Below, in pieces: positions 32,380-41,221 of a DNA stretch of 64,000 nt. The notes beneath the pieces were generated by a model. The model saw only the letters and a program-made list of their open reading frames with translations. It searched no databases and was not told the DNA's origin. The stretch is from Sphingobium sp. V4 (GTDB lineage Bacteria; Pseudomonadota; Alphaproteobacteria; Sphingomonadales; Sphingomonadaceae), in contig NZ_CP081002.1 of assembly GCF_029590555.1 (NCBI RefSeq), positions 1,112,501 through 1,176,500 of the forward strand, written 5' to 3'. The translations under genes and the position numbers were made by a program. The first letter of the stretch is position 1. The number at the start of each line of letters is the position of its first letter.

Positions 32380-33689
32380 GGACGTAGCCCGATCGCCTGC
32401 GCCAGCGATCCGGCGATGCGGTCGGCGGCATCGCCAATTACGTCATCGGACAGATGGGCGTATTTGGCAGTCGTTTCCGGCAGGACATGCCCGAGCAGCC
32501 TGCCGATGGTCGCGAGTGGCACATTGTCCATGATCGCGGTCGAAGCGAAGCTATGCCGCAGGTCGTGGACCCGGACATCGGGCAAGGCGCAGCGCGCACG
32601 GAAAGGGAGCCACCAGTTGTCGAAGTTGAGCGGCCTTGTCCTGGCGCGGTTCGGGAAGACAAGCGAAGTATCCTCGTGCCGCTCGATCCCTTCCAGCACC
32701 TCAAGCGCCTGGCTGTTGAGCCAGATCGTCTTGGCTCCGGTCTTGCTGTCCGGCAAAAGGAGGCGCGGCGGCTGCACCCACTCCCAGCGGAGATTCAATA
32801 TCTCGCCTACGCGCGCGCCCGTGAACAGGAGCAGCCGCGTGAGCGCAACCTGTGCGGGATAGGCGGCCTCCTGTTCTCGCAATGCCGCGCCGATCCGGCG
32901 ATACTCCGTTGGCGTCAGGTATCGCTCCTTCGGTTCACGTTTGTAGCGAGGCATCCCCCGACAGGGGTTGGAGCCCTTTCGCCGCAAGCGCAGCGCCTCG
33001 GCATATTTGAGCAGCGCTGCCAGAACCGGCAGGGCGCGATTGAACAGCCCCTCCCGTGTGCCCGCGCAATCATCTCGCCAGCGGTGAATGTCGGCGGGAA
33101 GAATGTCCGCCACGCGCATCGCGCCGAAGGCCGGTGCAATGACAGTCTTCCATGCGTTCCAGTTTCGCTTGGTCGTCGAGGCTTTCCACACCCGTGACAG
33201 GTCATCCCAGTAGGTATCGACGAAGTCTGACAGGATCGGCGTCGCCTTGACCACTGCGCGCTTGGGCAGACCATCGAGTGCCACCTCGGCCAGCAATCGC
33301 CGGGCCTGTGCCCGTGCGAGCTCTGCCGCGAGTTCGTCAGATCGGCCCAATGTGATCCGGCGATGCTTGCAGCGATGGCGCAGGCGAACGAACCAATAAT
33401 AGTTGCCGGTCGGCCTGACGCGCAGGCCAAAGCCCGCAAGTTCCGTATCCCAGATGCAGTATTCCGTCTCGCGCAGCGGCAGCTTGCGCCGCGCAAAGTT
33501 GCCATCGAGAAGTGCCCGGCGCCCGGGCTTTCGCCGCGTGGGGACCATATGGCCATCGCCCATATCAAAACCGGGGTCGAAAGTCGCGGAATTCCGGTCG
33601 TTTGCGGGGACCATATGGCCTTCAACGGCATACCCGCTGCCGAGCAGCCCCAGCATCTCACGCACTGATTTTACGGCGTTTTTCCCCAT
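32376..33689 (-). CDS. Tyrosine recombinase/integrase 2
   Basis: The 437-residue protein includes the P4-type N-terminal region (IWDTELAGFGLRVRPTGNYY) and a catalytic domain with FTGARVGEIL, HDLRHSF, and LGHVLPETTAKYAHLS (Tyr). The first 55 residues contain two GHMVP repeats that come from a 15-base direct repeat, so the functional start may be the second one, near 33550. It is translationally coupled to integrase 1. Paired recombinases of this kind are unusual but known. Confidence 0.9.
   Translation of the reverse strand: MGKNAVKSVREMLGLLGSGYAVEGHMVPANDRNSATFDPGFDMGDGHMVPTRRKPGRRALLDGNFARRKLPLRETEYCIWDTELAGFGLRVRPTGNYYWFVRLRHRCKHRRITLGRSDELAAELARAQARRLLAEVALDGLPKRAVVKATPILSDFVDTYWDDLSRVWKASTTKRNWNAWKTVIAPAFGAMRVADILPADIHRWRDDCAGTREGLFNRALPVLAALLKYAEALRLRRKGSNPCRGMPRYKREPKERYLTPTEYRRIGAALREQEAAYPAQVALTRLLLFTGARVGEILNLRWEWVQPPRLLLPDSKTGAKTIWLNSQALEVLEGIERHEDTSLVFPNRARTRPLNFDNWWLPFRARCALPDVRVHDLRHSFASTAIMDNVPLATIGRLLGHVLPETTAKYAHLSDDVIGDAADRIAGSLAQAIGLRP
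33540..33554 (+). repeat. 15-bp direct repeat in the integrase 2 start region, copy 1
   Basis: GGGGACCATATGGCC, containing the palindrome CCATATGG, occurs here and again exactly 66 bases away. It may be a binding site for one of the recombinases. Confidence 0.7.
33606..33620 (+). repeat. 15-bp direct repeat in the integrase 2 start region, copy 2
   Basis: Identical to the copy at 33540-33554 and in the same orientation. Both copies lie in the first 50 codons of integrase 2. Confidence 0.7.
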
Positions 33690-34077
33690 ACTTCAGCAGT
33701 GTAACTGCGTAACGCGTGTCATCTCATCCCATTCAGCCTCGACCGGAAACTCGGAAACAGGGCAGGGTTCGCGCGCAACGAGCAACTGCTCAGGCTCCGC
33801 CCGGTAGAGGCGGTCGTGTGCCAGGGGTCCGGGTTGCAGAGCCATTTGGCGCGCGAGGTGCGCAGGCTCGGGGTTCCGGCGCATTTCTTCGCCCTCGGTG
33901 ATCAGCGTCAAGGTCGCGCGAGCCGATAGAAGCGGCCAAGGAGGGCAAAAAGAGGCGGTGGAGCGCGCGGCTCCGCCGCCTCTTTTTTGTCGAGTGGGGG
34001 AATGGTCGTCGCGCTCGGGGACCCGGATGGAGGCCGCAAGCGTCCTCCGTCCGCGCCCGTCGCGCAACGATGCAGGA
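33690..34077. other. Gene-free stretch with a terminator-like hairpin
   Basis: No protein-like frame is visible in these 388 bases. It holds the bidirectional terminator near 33947-33988. The promoter for the two integrases must lie close to 33700, but no box is convincing. Confidence 0.55.
33947..33988. terminator. Bidirectional intrinsic terminator
   Basis: AAAAAGAGGCGG-x-GGAGC pairs with GCTCC-x-CCGCCTCTTTTT across a short GCGC loop. A-runs and T-runs on both sides allow it to work in both directions. It separates the integrase pair from the upstream coiled-coil gene. Confidence 0.85.
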
Positions 34078-34407
34078 TCAGCCTGACTGATCCTGGCCAG
34101 CTGCGCGCGGCTCCGCCGTGCTCGCTGCAGGGACAACCCTTCGGGTTGTTTTGCCGGTCGAGATTTTGCCGGGTTCAAGCCGATCGATCGCGCGCAAGGC
34201 TTCCATGGCCCGGTCGCCGCCGATGCGAATTGCGTGCCCCACGATTTCGCGAAAGGCGCGTTCGCTCAGTTGCTCGACGGCCAGGTCTCCGACCATCGAG
34301 GCATATCTGCCGCGCAGAGCGCGGCGGGCGCCCAACACCTCTTGCGCGAGCTTTCGTTCCCTTGCCTCAAGATCGGCAAGGCGTTCGCGATCATTCATTT
34401 TGGGCAT
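34078..34407 (-). CDS. Small coiled-coil protein of mobile elements
   Basis: The 109-residue protein has a heptad-rich start (NDRERLADLEARERKLAQEV) and a helical middle (LSERAFREIVGHAIRIGGDR), with a basic, disordered tail. Related small proteins lie next to relaxase genes on sphingomonad plasmids, but no relaxase is seen here. An AAGGA site precedes ATG 34407. It may be a leftover of a mobilisation module, which is inference. Confidence 0.6.
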   Translation of the reverse strand: MPKMNDRERLADLEARERKLAQEVLGARRALRGRYASMVGDLAVEQLSERAFREIVGHAIRIGGDRAMEALRAIDRLEPGKISTGKTTRRVVPAASTAEPRAAGQDQSG

Positions 34408-34854
34408 ATGTTATCCTTCACAATTGCGAAGGTCTGCCCGCCAAGGTCGATATTGCCACGGTGCATCCCGGATGCAATCGCTGGCGTGGCGATGGACCTC
34501 ATTTGGGGAGGCAACGCCCCTTTTCCCGATCAGAGAGACTGTTCATTGTCTAAAGATTTGAAGACCCCTTCGGGGTGCCCCGCGCCTTCCGGCACGAGGC
34601 AGCGCAGCGCGGGAAAGCGCTGCGAAGAAGGGACGCACGCCGGAGGCGTTTTGTAATGCACTGTAGGCACGGGTGCTGCCCATAAAGCGGCTTAGTTTCA
34701 ACGGCTTATGGCATTTCTTAGAAAGCCGTTGGGACACATGTTGCGTCCTGGGGAACAATTTGGCAAGCGGAATTTGCTCTTCCTGTTCCGGGGCGGCCGA
34801 GCAACTTTGAACGGCTAATTTGGCTAGGCGTGTTTAAAATACGGATGTTAGGCA
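34408..34854. other. Non-coding gap with a 9-bp inverted repeat
   Basis: No gene is visible in these 447 bases. CAACGGCTT (34699-34707) and AAGCCGTTG (34723-34731) are a perfect inverted repeat around 15 bases, and GCAGCGC/GCGCTGC pair near 34600-34620. Either could be a recombinase, relaxase or regulator site. Confidence 0.5.
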
Positions 34855-35958
34855 CTACGCGATCGCCAACTGGTAGCGTGTCGATTTGAGCATGCCCGAT
34901 TGTGTCAGCGCCCCCATTGCGACGAGTTCTTGCAAGTCACGAGTGGCGGTCGCACGCGAGGTGCCGGTGATCGTGATGTAGTTGGCGGCGCTGAGTCCGC
35001 CTGTGAAGCCATCGATCCCTTCCCTGAACATGCGGGCAATGACCCGGGCTTGCCGCTCATTCATCTGATTGCGGAAAAGGTCGTAGAATTTGACCTTCGC
35101 GAGGAGGAAGTCGATCAGCGCGAGACTGTGTTCCTGAGCGTCCAGTACCGTCTGTGCAAAGTAGGTTAGCCACCCGGTGATCTCGTTTCGCTTGTTGGCT
35201 GCCTCCAGTGCGTTGTAGTACGCGGAGCGGCTGCGCTGTATCACCTGCGACAGGGCAATCAGGCTCGGCTGGCCGATAGCTTGGGAGAGAGCCATTTCTG
35301 CAAGTGCGCGAGCGATGCGTCCATTGCCGTCCTCGAAGGGATGGACCGAAACGAAGTAGAGATGGGCGATCCCTGCGCGGGTCAGGGCGGGCAAGGGGTT
35401 CGATCCCCCTGTGCTTGAACTGGTGAACCAATCAAGGAAGCCTTGCATTTCTTCCGGCACATCTTTTGAGGGGGGCGCCTCGAAGTGAACCGTCGGCTTG
35501 TGAACAAACCCGGAGACGACCTGCATCGCATCCTCGTGATCACGATAGCGGCCGACGGCATCGATATCGCGGCGTCCACTGACGACCATTTCGTGCCAAG
35601 CGAAGAGAGTTTCGTTCGTTAGCGGATCGGCAAAGTTGCGGTAAAGGGCGATCATCATTTCGGCGATACCACGTTCAGCAGGAGGAATTCTGCGATCGCT
35701 GGTTTCGAGACCGAATTGGCGGCGTAACGAACTTTGCACGCTGTCACGATTGAGCAGTTCGCCTTCGATCTCCGAGGTCTTGAGCGCCTCACCGGTCATT
35801 ATGTCAATGGTGACAGCCGCACGGTCATCCTCAGTCAGGTGCTTGACCGAACCGATAAGGATGCCGGATTGTTGCAGAAATTGGCCTTCAAGCGTCGCCA
35901 GGCGTGCGCTTTCCCAGCGAAATTTCGGCCAGTCTGGTTGCTGCCAGTTCCATTTCAT
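34855..35958 (-). CDS. Fic-domain protein (DUF4172-Fic), AMP transferase type
   Basis: The 367-residue protein has an N-terminal DUF4172 region (MKWNWQQPDWPKFRWESARL), an inhibitory-helix motif in TSEIEGELLNRD, and the Fic core HPFEDGNGRIARAL. A C-terminal winged helix follows (GLSAANYITITGTSRATATR). Enzymes with this motif transfer AMP to hydroxyl groups of target proteins, held in check by the inhibitory helix. I start at ATG 35958, the usual DUF4172 start, although the upstream ATG at 35982 is in frame. It stands alone. Confidence 0.9.
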   Translation of the reverse strand: MKWNWQQPDWPKFRWESARLATLEGQFLQQSGILIGSVKHLTEDDRAAVTIDIMTGEALKTSEIEGELLNRDSVQSSLRRQFGLETSDRRIPPAERGIAEMMIALYRNFADPLTNETLFAWHEMVVSGRRDIDAVGRYRDHEDAMQVVSGFVHKPTVHFEAPPSKDVPEEMQGFLDWFTSSSTGGSNPLPALTRAGIAHLYFVSVHPFEDGNGRIARALAEMALSQAIGQPSLIALSQVIQRSRSAYYNALEAANKRNEITGWLTYFAQTVLDAQEHSLALIDFLLAKVKFYDLFRNQMNERQARVIARMFREGIDGFTGGLSAANYITITGTSRATATRDLQELVAMGALTQSGMLKSTRYQLAIA

Positions 35959-36451
35959 GAGGTATAAATTCCAATTTATCACTCACCATATAGAGAATAA
36001 TGATGCATAAATCCAGTAGTTATGCATCATGCTGGCTAACGTACGCCCAATGTTTGGCAGCTACTCTGCCTTGGATTGGGACCTTCCGGCCCGGCTGCGG
36101 AACGTCCGCCCTGGGTAAGCCGACCTTCGAACCGGGGCTGCGCTACGTCGGCTCAACGTCTCGCCCGGGGACTTTCCCGAATTTCGGCTTCGGAGAAACC
36201 GACTCAACAAAGCAGCCATTCACCGACCTGTGCGAGCCTCATGCCGGAGGCGCCAAGGCGCCCATATATGCCGTTAGACACGGACTTTACTGCGCCTGGA
36301 AGCGGACATTCAGACTACGACTGGGTCTGGGATATTTTCTGAGCACGGTCTATGGCATCCATCCTTCGTCAGTCGACCGACGATGGCATCCGTGTACGGC
36401 TGGAGAGCCCGGTGTTGACGACAGCCGCCGTCTTGCGCGCGCGTTTCAAAT
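35959..36451. other. Gene-free stretch before the ureide island
   Basis: These 493 bases hold the Fic gene's promoter side and then sequence without protein character. An open plus-strand frame (36000-36476) is rich in Cys, Arg and Trp and has no ribosome site, so I do not call it. It is the likely right border of the foreign segment. Confidence 0.5.
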
Positions 36452-38935
36452 TTATTGTGTGCTTCCGGACAGATAGTCCGTCTCCAATGCTCCGCCCGCT
36501 GCCATGTCCACGGTAAAGCCCTTTTTCGTGATATGCCCCTGATGGAGCAGATAGGCGCGGCTGGAAAGCGAGAGGGCCAGATCCGCCATCTGGTCCACGA
36601 TCAGCATCGCCATGCCCTCATCGCGAATGGCGGCGAGCTGGTCGAACAGGTCCGACGTCGCTTGCGGCGACAGGCCCAGCGACGGTTCGTCCAGCAACAG
36701 GATGCGCGGTTGTGCCATCAGCGCGCGGCCAACCGCCAGCATCTGCTGCTCGCCGCCCGACAGCAGGCCGGCACGCCGGTCCAGCATCGCGGTCAGGCGC
36801 GGAAATTGCGCCAATATCGCGTCCAGCCGCTCCGCCATCCCGGCCCGGCACGTATAGGCGCCCAGCCGCAGATTGTCGCGCACCGACAATTCGGGGAAGA
36901 CCTGCCGCCCTTCGGGCACTAGCACCAGCCCGGCGCGCACCCGCGCAACGACGGACCGGCCGTTGATCTGTTTCCCCTCCAGCCGCAAATGCCCGTCGCC
37001 CGCCGGCATCAGGCCGGACAGGATGCGCATCAAAGTCGATTTGCCCGCGCCGTTCGCGCCCAGCAGCGCCACGGATTCGCCCTTGCGCAACTCCACATCG
37101 ATGCCGTGCAACACATCGCCCGCGCCATAGCCGGCATGGATGGCATAGGCGCCCAGCGCCGGCTCGCCGCCTTTTTCGATCGCGGGCGGGCTTTGCCGCA
37201 CGGACCGTTCGCCCAGATAGGCTTCGCGCACCAGCGGATCGGCCTGCACCTGCGCGGGTGTGCCCGTGGCGATCAGCGCGCCGGTGCGCAGCACCACGAC
37301 CCGGTCCGCCACGCCCATCACCAGCCCCATGTCATGCTCGACCAGCGCAACGCCGATGCCCGCCGCGGCAATCGACCGCAGCAAATCGCCCAGCACCCGC
37401 TTTTCGCCCTGCGACAATCCGGCGGCCGGTTCGTCCAGCAGCATGACGTCGGGATCGATGGCCAGCGCGCGGGCGATTTCCACCAGCCGGCGGTCGACAT
37501 GGGCCAGTGCGCTGGCGGGCGTGGAGGGCGCGCCGGCATAGCCGCAGGCGCGCAGCAGGCCATGGGCCTGGCGCTTCATGGTTGCGCTGTCTCTGGCGGC
37601 CACGCCTAGCAGGCGGCCGGGCCGCCCCTTGTGCAGGGCCAGCAGGATATTCTCCTCCACGCTCATGCTGTCGAACAAAGCGGAGCTTTGATAGGTGCGG
37701 GCGATGCCGGCCCGCGCCGCGATGAAGGATCGGCCGGGCGGCAGGGGCGTGTCGCCAATCATGCGCGTGCCTTCATCGGGCCGGTAAAAGCCGCTCAGCA
37801 TGTTGATGACGGTCGATTTACCGGCCCCGTTGGGACCGATCAGCGCCGTCACGATGCCGGCCGGAATATCGATGTCCAGCGCGTCGATCGCCCGCACGCC
37901 GCCAAAATGGATGGCCAGCGACCGGCCATGCAGGCCGACGCGCGCCCTTCGGCTCAATCGGTCGGCCAGAGGCGTGGGGTCCATGTCGGGCGCGGCCTCT
38001 GTCTGCCCGATGCGCAGCAGGCCGGCCATGCCGCCCGGCGCGATCCACAGCACCACCAGGACGAGCGCCGCATAAGCGAGTACGCGATAGGCTTCCAGCG
38101 AAGACAGGAGTTCAGGCAACAGGCCGATGACGATCGCGCCCAGCACCGGGCCGGATCGCGCGCCCGCGCCGCCGATCACAACGACCAGCACCAGCACGAT
38201 GGAGAAGCTGAGGCCAAAGGACTGCGGCGTCACGAAACTGTTGAGCGGCGCGGACAGCCCGCCTGCCAGCGCGCAGCAGGCGGCCGACGCCATGAAGGCG
38301 ACGATGCGGATATATAGTGGATCGATGCCGATCGACGCGGCGGCATGGTCGCTGTCGCGCACCGCGCGCATGGCTGCGCCCCAGCCGTTGCGCGACAGCC
38401 GGTGATAGGCGGCCATGACCAGCCCGGCCGTCAATATCGCGACGATCGCCATCGCCCGGTCGCTCAGCGCGATCCCGCCGATCGAGATCGGCGCGATTTG
38501 CAAAATGCCGCTCTGCCCGCCGGTCAGGCTTTCGGCCTCGACCAATGTCTGTTCGACGATCAGGCCGAAGGCGATCGTCACCATGGCCAGATAGGGGCCC
38601 TTCACGCGCAGGGCGGGCAAAGCGAGCAACGCGCCGATCCCCGTCGCCACGACGACGCTGATCGGCCAGGCGATCCAGAAGGGCAGCCATCCGCGCGAAG
38701 TACAGATCGCGACCGTATATGCGCCGATCGCGTAGAAGGCGGCATGGCCAAAGCTGAATTCGCCCGACAGGCCGATCAGGATATTGAGGCCGATGCCGGC
38801 GATGACCAGCAGGGCGATCTGCCCGATGACGAACGCATAATAGCCGTTGAGCAGCAAGGCCCCGGCAATGCCGCCGGTCAGGCACAGCGCCCAGAACAGC
38901 GCTTGGGCCGGGCGGGAGGCGGGAAAAGCGATCAT
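36452..38935 (-). CDS. LivM-LivG-LivF triple-fusion ABC transporter protein
   Basis: One 827-residue polypeptide carries three parts that are normally separate. A LivM-type permease covers about 1-310 (GLNILIGLSGEFSFGHAAFY). ATPase 1, LivG-like, covers about 345-585 (GPNGAGKST, VMLLDEPAAGLS, VEHDMGLVM). ATPase 2, LivF-like, covers about 600-827 (GANGAGKST, LLSGGEQQMLAVGRAL, ILLLDEPSLGLSP). ATPase 1 has a degenerate signature (ALAHVDRRLVEIARAL in place of LSYGxQR). The family imports branched-chain amino acids, urea or short amides. The context suggests ureides. It overlaps livH by ATGA. Confidence 0.92.
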   Translation of the reverse strand: MIAFPASRPAQALFWALCLTGGIAGALLLNGYYAFVIGQIALLVIAGIGLNILIGLSGEFSFGHAAFYAIGAYTVAICTSRGWLPFWIAWPISVVVATGIGALLALPALRVKGPYLAMVTIAFGLIVEQTLVEAESLTGGQSGILQIAPISIGGIALSDRAMAIVAILTAGLVMAAYHRLSRNGWGAAMRAVRDSDHAAASIGIDPLYIRIVAFMASAACCALAGGLSAPLNSFVTPQSFGLSFSIVLVLVVVIGGAGARSGPVLGAIVIGLLPELLSSLEAYRVLAYAALVLVVLWIAPGGMAGLLRIGQTEAAPDMDPTPLADRLSRRARVGLHGRSLAIHFGGVRAIDALDIDIPAGIVTALIGPNGAGKSTVINMLSGFYRPDEGTRMIGDTPLPPGRSFIAARAGIARTYQSSALFDSMSVEENILLALHKGRPGRLLGVAARDSATMKRQAHGLLRACGYAGAPSTPASALAHVDRRLVEIARALAIDPDVMLLDEPAAGLSQGEKRVLGDLLRSIAAAGIGVALVEHDMGLVMGVADRVVVLRTGALIATGTPAQVQADPLVREAYLGERSVRQSPPAIEKGGEPALGAYAIHAGYGAGDVLHGIDVELRKGESVALLGANGAGKSTLMRILSGLMPAGDGHLRLEGKQINGRSVVARVRAGLVLVPEGRQVFPELSVRDNLRLGAYTCRAGMAERLDAILAQFPRLTAMLDRRAGLLSGGEQQMLAVGRALMAQPRILLLDEPSLGLSPQATSDLFDQLAAIRDEGMAMLIVDQMADLALSLSSRAYLLHQGHITKKGFTVDMAAGGALETDYLSGSTQ

Positions 38936-39807
38936 ACCTTGCGTACCTGAGCGCGGCCGAGCAGCCCATCCGGGCGCAGGGCGAGGGTGATGATGACCAG
39001 CAGGAAGGTCACGATCTGGGTATATCCCGACCCGAGGCCGAGCGTGACGAGCGCTTCCACCAGGCCGAACAATATGGCGGCGGCGACAATGCCCCAGGCA
39101 TTGCCCAGGCCGCCCAATATGGCGACGGCAAAGGCTTTAAGGCCCAGCACCACGCCCATGCTGGTTTCGACATGGGCCAGCGGCGCGATGAGCATGCCCG
39201 CCACGCCGGCAAGGGCGGAGGACAAGGCGAAGGCGGCGGCGATGACGCGCGGCACCGCTATGCCCATGATGCGCGCGGCGTCCCGGTTCTGCGCCACCGC
39301 CAGCATGGCGATGCCGTGCAGGGTGCGGCGACGGAACAGGTCGATCCCGCCGGCCAGCAGCAGCATCGCGATCGGGATCAGCAGGTGCAGCGGATAGACG
39401 CCCAGATCGATCTGGCCCAGCCGCACCGACGATTGTGCGAGCGAGGAGGGGAGCGATCGCGGCTCCGCGCCAAAGACCAGCATCATGCCATTGTCGCACA
39501 CCAGCCCCAGCGCCACCGTCGCCATCAGCCAGGCGTCGGATCGCCGCGCCAGAAAGGGACGGATGGCGATCCGCTCGACCAGCAAGCCATAAAGACCGCA
39601 CAGGGCGATGGCGGCGATTGCGGCGACCGACACAGGCCATCCGGCTTGCGCCAGCATCCATAATAGGACTGCGCCCAGCATTGCGCTGGACCCTTGCGCG
39701 AAATTGACCGTGCCGCAGACTGACGAGGTGATGTGAAAGCCCAGCGCGATCAGCCCATAGAGGGAGCCGAGCGCAAGGCCGGTGAGGAGGGCGGGAACCA
39801 TGTCCAT
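38932..39807 (-). CDS. LivH-type ABC permease
   Basis: The 291-residue protein is a HAAT-family inner-membrane permease with about eight helices. It shows GLALGSLYGLIALGFHITSS at the start and the GLKAFAVAILGGLGNAWGIV segment that contacts the ATPase. It would pair with the permease part of the fusion protein. Only three bases separate it from the binding-protein gene, and it overlaps the fusion gene by four, so one transcript is clear. Confidence 0.92.
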   Translation of the reverse strand: MDMVPALLTGLALGSLYGLIALGFHITSSVCGTVNFAQGSSAMLGAVLLWMLAQAGWPVSVAAIAAIALCGLYGLLVERIAIRPFLARRSDAWLMATVALGLVCDNGMMLVFGAEPRSLPSSLAQSSVRLGQIDLGVYPLHLLIPIAMLLLAGGIDLFRRRTLHGIAMLAVAQNRDAARIMGIAVPRVIAAAFALSSALAGVAGMLIAPLAHVETSMGVVLGLKAFAVAILGGLGNAWGIVAAAILFGLVEALVTLGLGSGYTQIVTFLLVIITLALRPDGLLGRAQVRKV

Positions 39808-39810
39808 GGC

Positions 39811-40995
39811 TCAGGCCGCGCCCGCCGGCAAAGGAACGATCCGGCCCTTGTCGAACTCCGCCCAGATATAATCCTCTTCGCCCAGCGCATCCTGCCCAGC
39901 GGCGAAGGGCGCGCGATAGCTTTTGATCAGCCCGTCATAGCGGTCGATCCGGGCAAAGCCGCGCCGCACGGCGTCGCCATCGGTCGACCCTGCGGTGCGG
40001 ATGGCGATCGCGGCCAGATGCATCGCGTCATAGGCGTTGGCCACGCCGACCGCCGGAGTGACGTCCTGCGGCCCCTTGATATCGGGATATTTGGCCTTCA
40101 GCGCGGCCAGCACATGCGTCTTGACCGGATTGTTCGGTCCCAGAAAGCTGTATGTCTGCACGAATTTCACCCTTTTCGCATGCGGCCCGGCCAGTTCGCC
40201 GAAGCGTCCGCCTGCCGGTCCCCAATGGGACACGATCGGCACGTCCCATCCCATCTGGTCGAGCGATTTTACCACCTGCGCCGACGGGCCGACCGTCGCC
40301 ACCATCAGCAGGCAATCGGCGCCGTCTGCGCGCAGACGGCCCAGTTGCGGTGTCACATCGACGTCGGCATGTTCGAACCGCTCTGATCCGGCGGCCGGCA
40401 GATGTGCGGCGGCAAGCGCGGCCTTCAGCCCCTTTTCATTGGACTGGCCCCAGGGATTGTTCAGCATGATCAGGCCCGGCCGGCGCGTATGATATTGGGT
40501 CTGGGCAAAGGCGACCATCGCCTTGTCCACCTGTTCATCGACGGCGGACACGCGAAACACGAAATTGGGATCGGTGCCATTATGGGTGATGACGGTGCCC
40601 GCCGCCCATGGCACGACGAAGGGTGTTCTGGCGGCGGTCGCGATCGGCACGATGGCGCGGGCAACCGGCGTATCAAGGCCGCCGAACAGGATCGCCACGC
40701 CTTCCTTGTACAGCAGTTCGCGTGCGGCGATCACGCCCTTGCCAGGGTTGCTCTCATCATCGCGCCGGATCATCTCCAGCTTGCGACCCAGCAGGCCGCC
40801 GCCGGCATTGATGTCGTCGATCGCGATGGAGAGGCCGCGCGAGATCGCCTCGCCCGATTTGGCCGACTGCGCGGACAAAGCGGTGATCAGCCCGATGCGG
40901 ATCATGCCATCCTGTCTGGTGCAGCCTGTCAGGCCGGCAAGGATGCTGCCGGTGATACCTGTCAGGATGGTGCGACGCGAAGAGAGAATCGCCAT
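39811..40995 (-). CDS. LivJ/UrtA-like substrate-binding lipoprotein
   Basis: The 394-residue protein has a signal peptide ending in a lipobox (LAGLTGC, Cys25) and a type I periplasmic binding fold: IRIGLITALSAQSAKSGEAI, DDINAGGGLLGRKLEMIRRD and NNPWGQSNEKG. Family members bind branched-chain amino acids, urea or amides. With the ureide genes nearby, allantoin or a related ureide is the likely ligand, which is inference. It leads the transporter operon, with a GntR-type palindrome 64 bases before its start. Confidence 0.9.
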   Translation of the reverse strand: MAILSSRRTILTGITGSILAGLTGCTRQDGMIRIGLITALSAQSAKSGEAISRGLSIAIDDINAGGGLLGRKLEMIRRDDESNPGKGVIAARELLYKEGVAILFGGLDTPVARAIVPIATAARTPFVVPWAAGTVITHNGTDPNFVFRVSAVDEQVDKAMVAFAQTQYHTRRPGLIMLNNPWGQSNEKGLKAALAAAHLPAAGSERFEHADVDVTPQLGRLRADGADCLLMVATVGPSAQVVKSLDQMGWDVPIVSHWGPAGGRFGELAGPHAKRVKFVQTYSFLGPNNPVKTHVLAALKAKYPDIKGPQDVTPAVGVANAYDAMHLAAIAIRTAGSTDGDAVRRGFARIDRYDGLIKSYRAPFAAGQDALGEEDYIWAEFDKGRIVPLPAGAA

Positions 40996-41058
40996 GGTCC
41001 ACTTTCGTCCTACGGTGATGGCAATGGGCTATCATTAAAACGAAACAATTCAATACAA

Positions 41059-41074
41059 AAATCGTTGACGATTT
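41059..41074. promoter_or_regulatory. GntR-type operator 1
   Basis: AAATCGTTGACGATTT has 7-bp arms around a 2-base centre. It lies between the divergent transporter operon and the gntR gene. A looser copy (ATCGTCCATCATTT) follows at about 41084-41097. Confidence 0.75.
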
Positions 41075-41221
41075 ATATTAAAGATCGTCCATCATTTCTC
41101 TTGCAAATTGACGTGTATATGGTGCAATGGGGTGTCGCATATCCACCACGGCCTTGAGAGTGGAGTGCAGAGGGGTAAGGGTGGCGCCATGCCGCCAGTC
41201 TTTGAAAGGCAATGATGGATC

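Noticed and set aside
36000..36476. 158-codon plus-strand frame before the ureide island
   Set aside because: It has no ribosome site, odd Cys/Trp/Arg composition, and overlaps the end of the transporter fusion gene.
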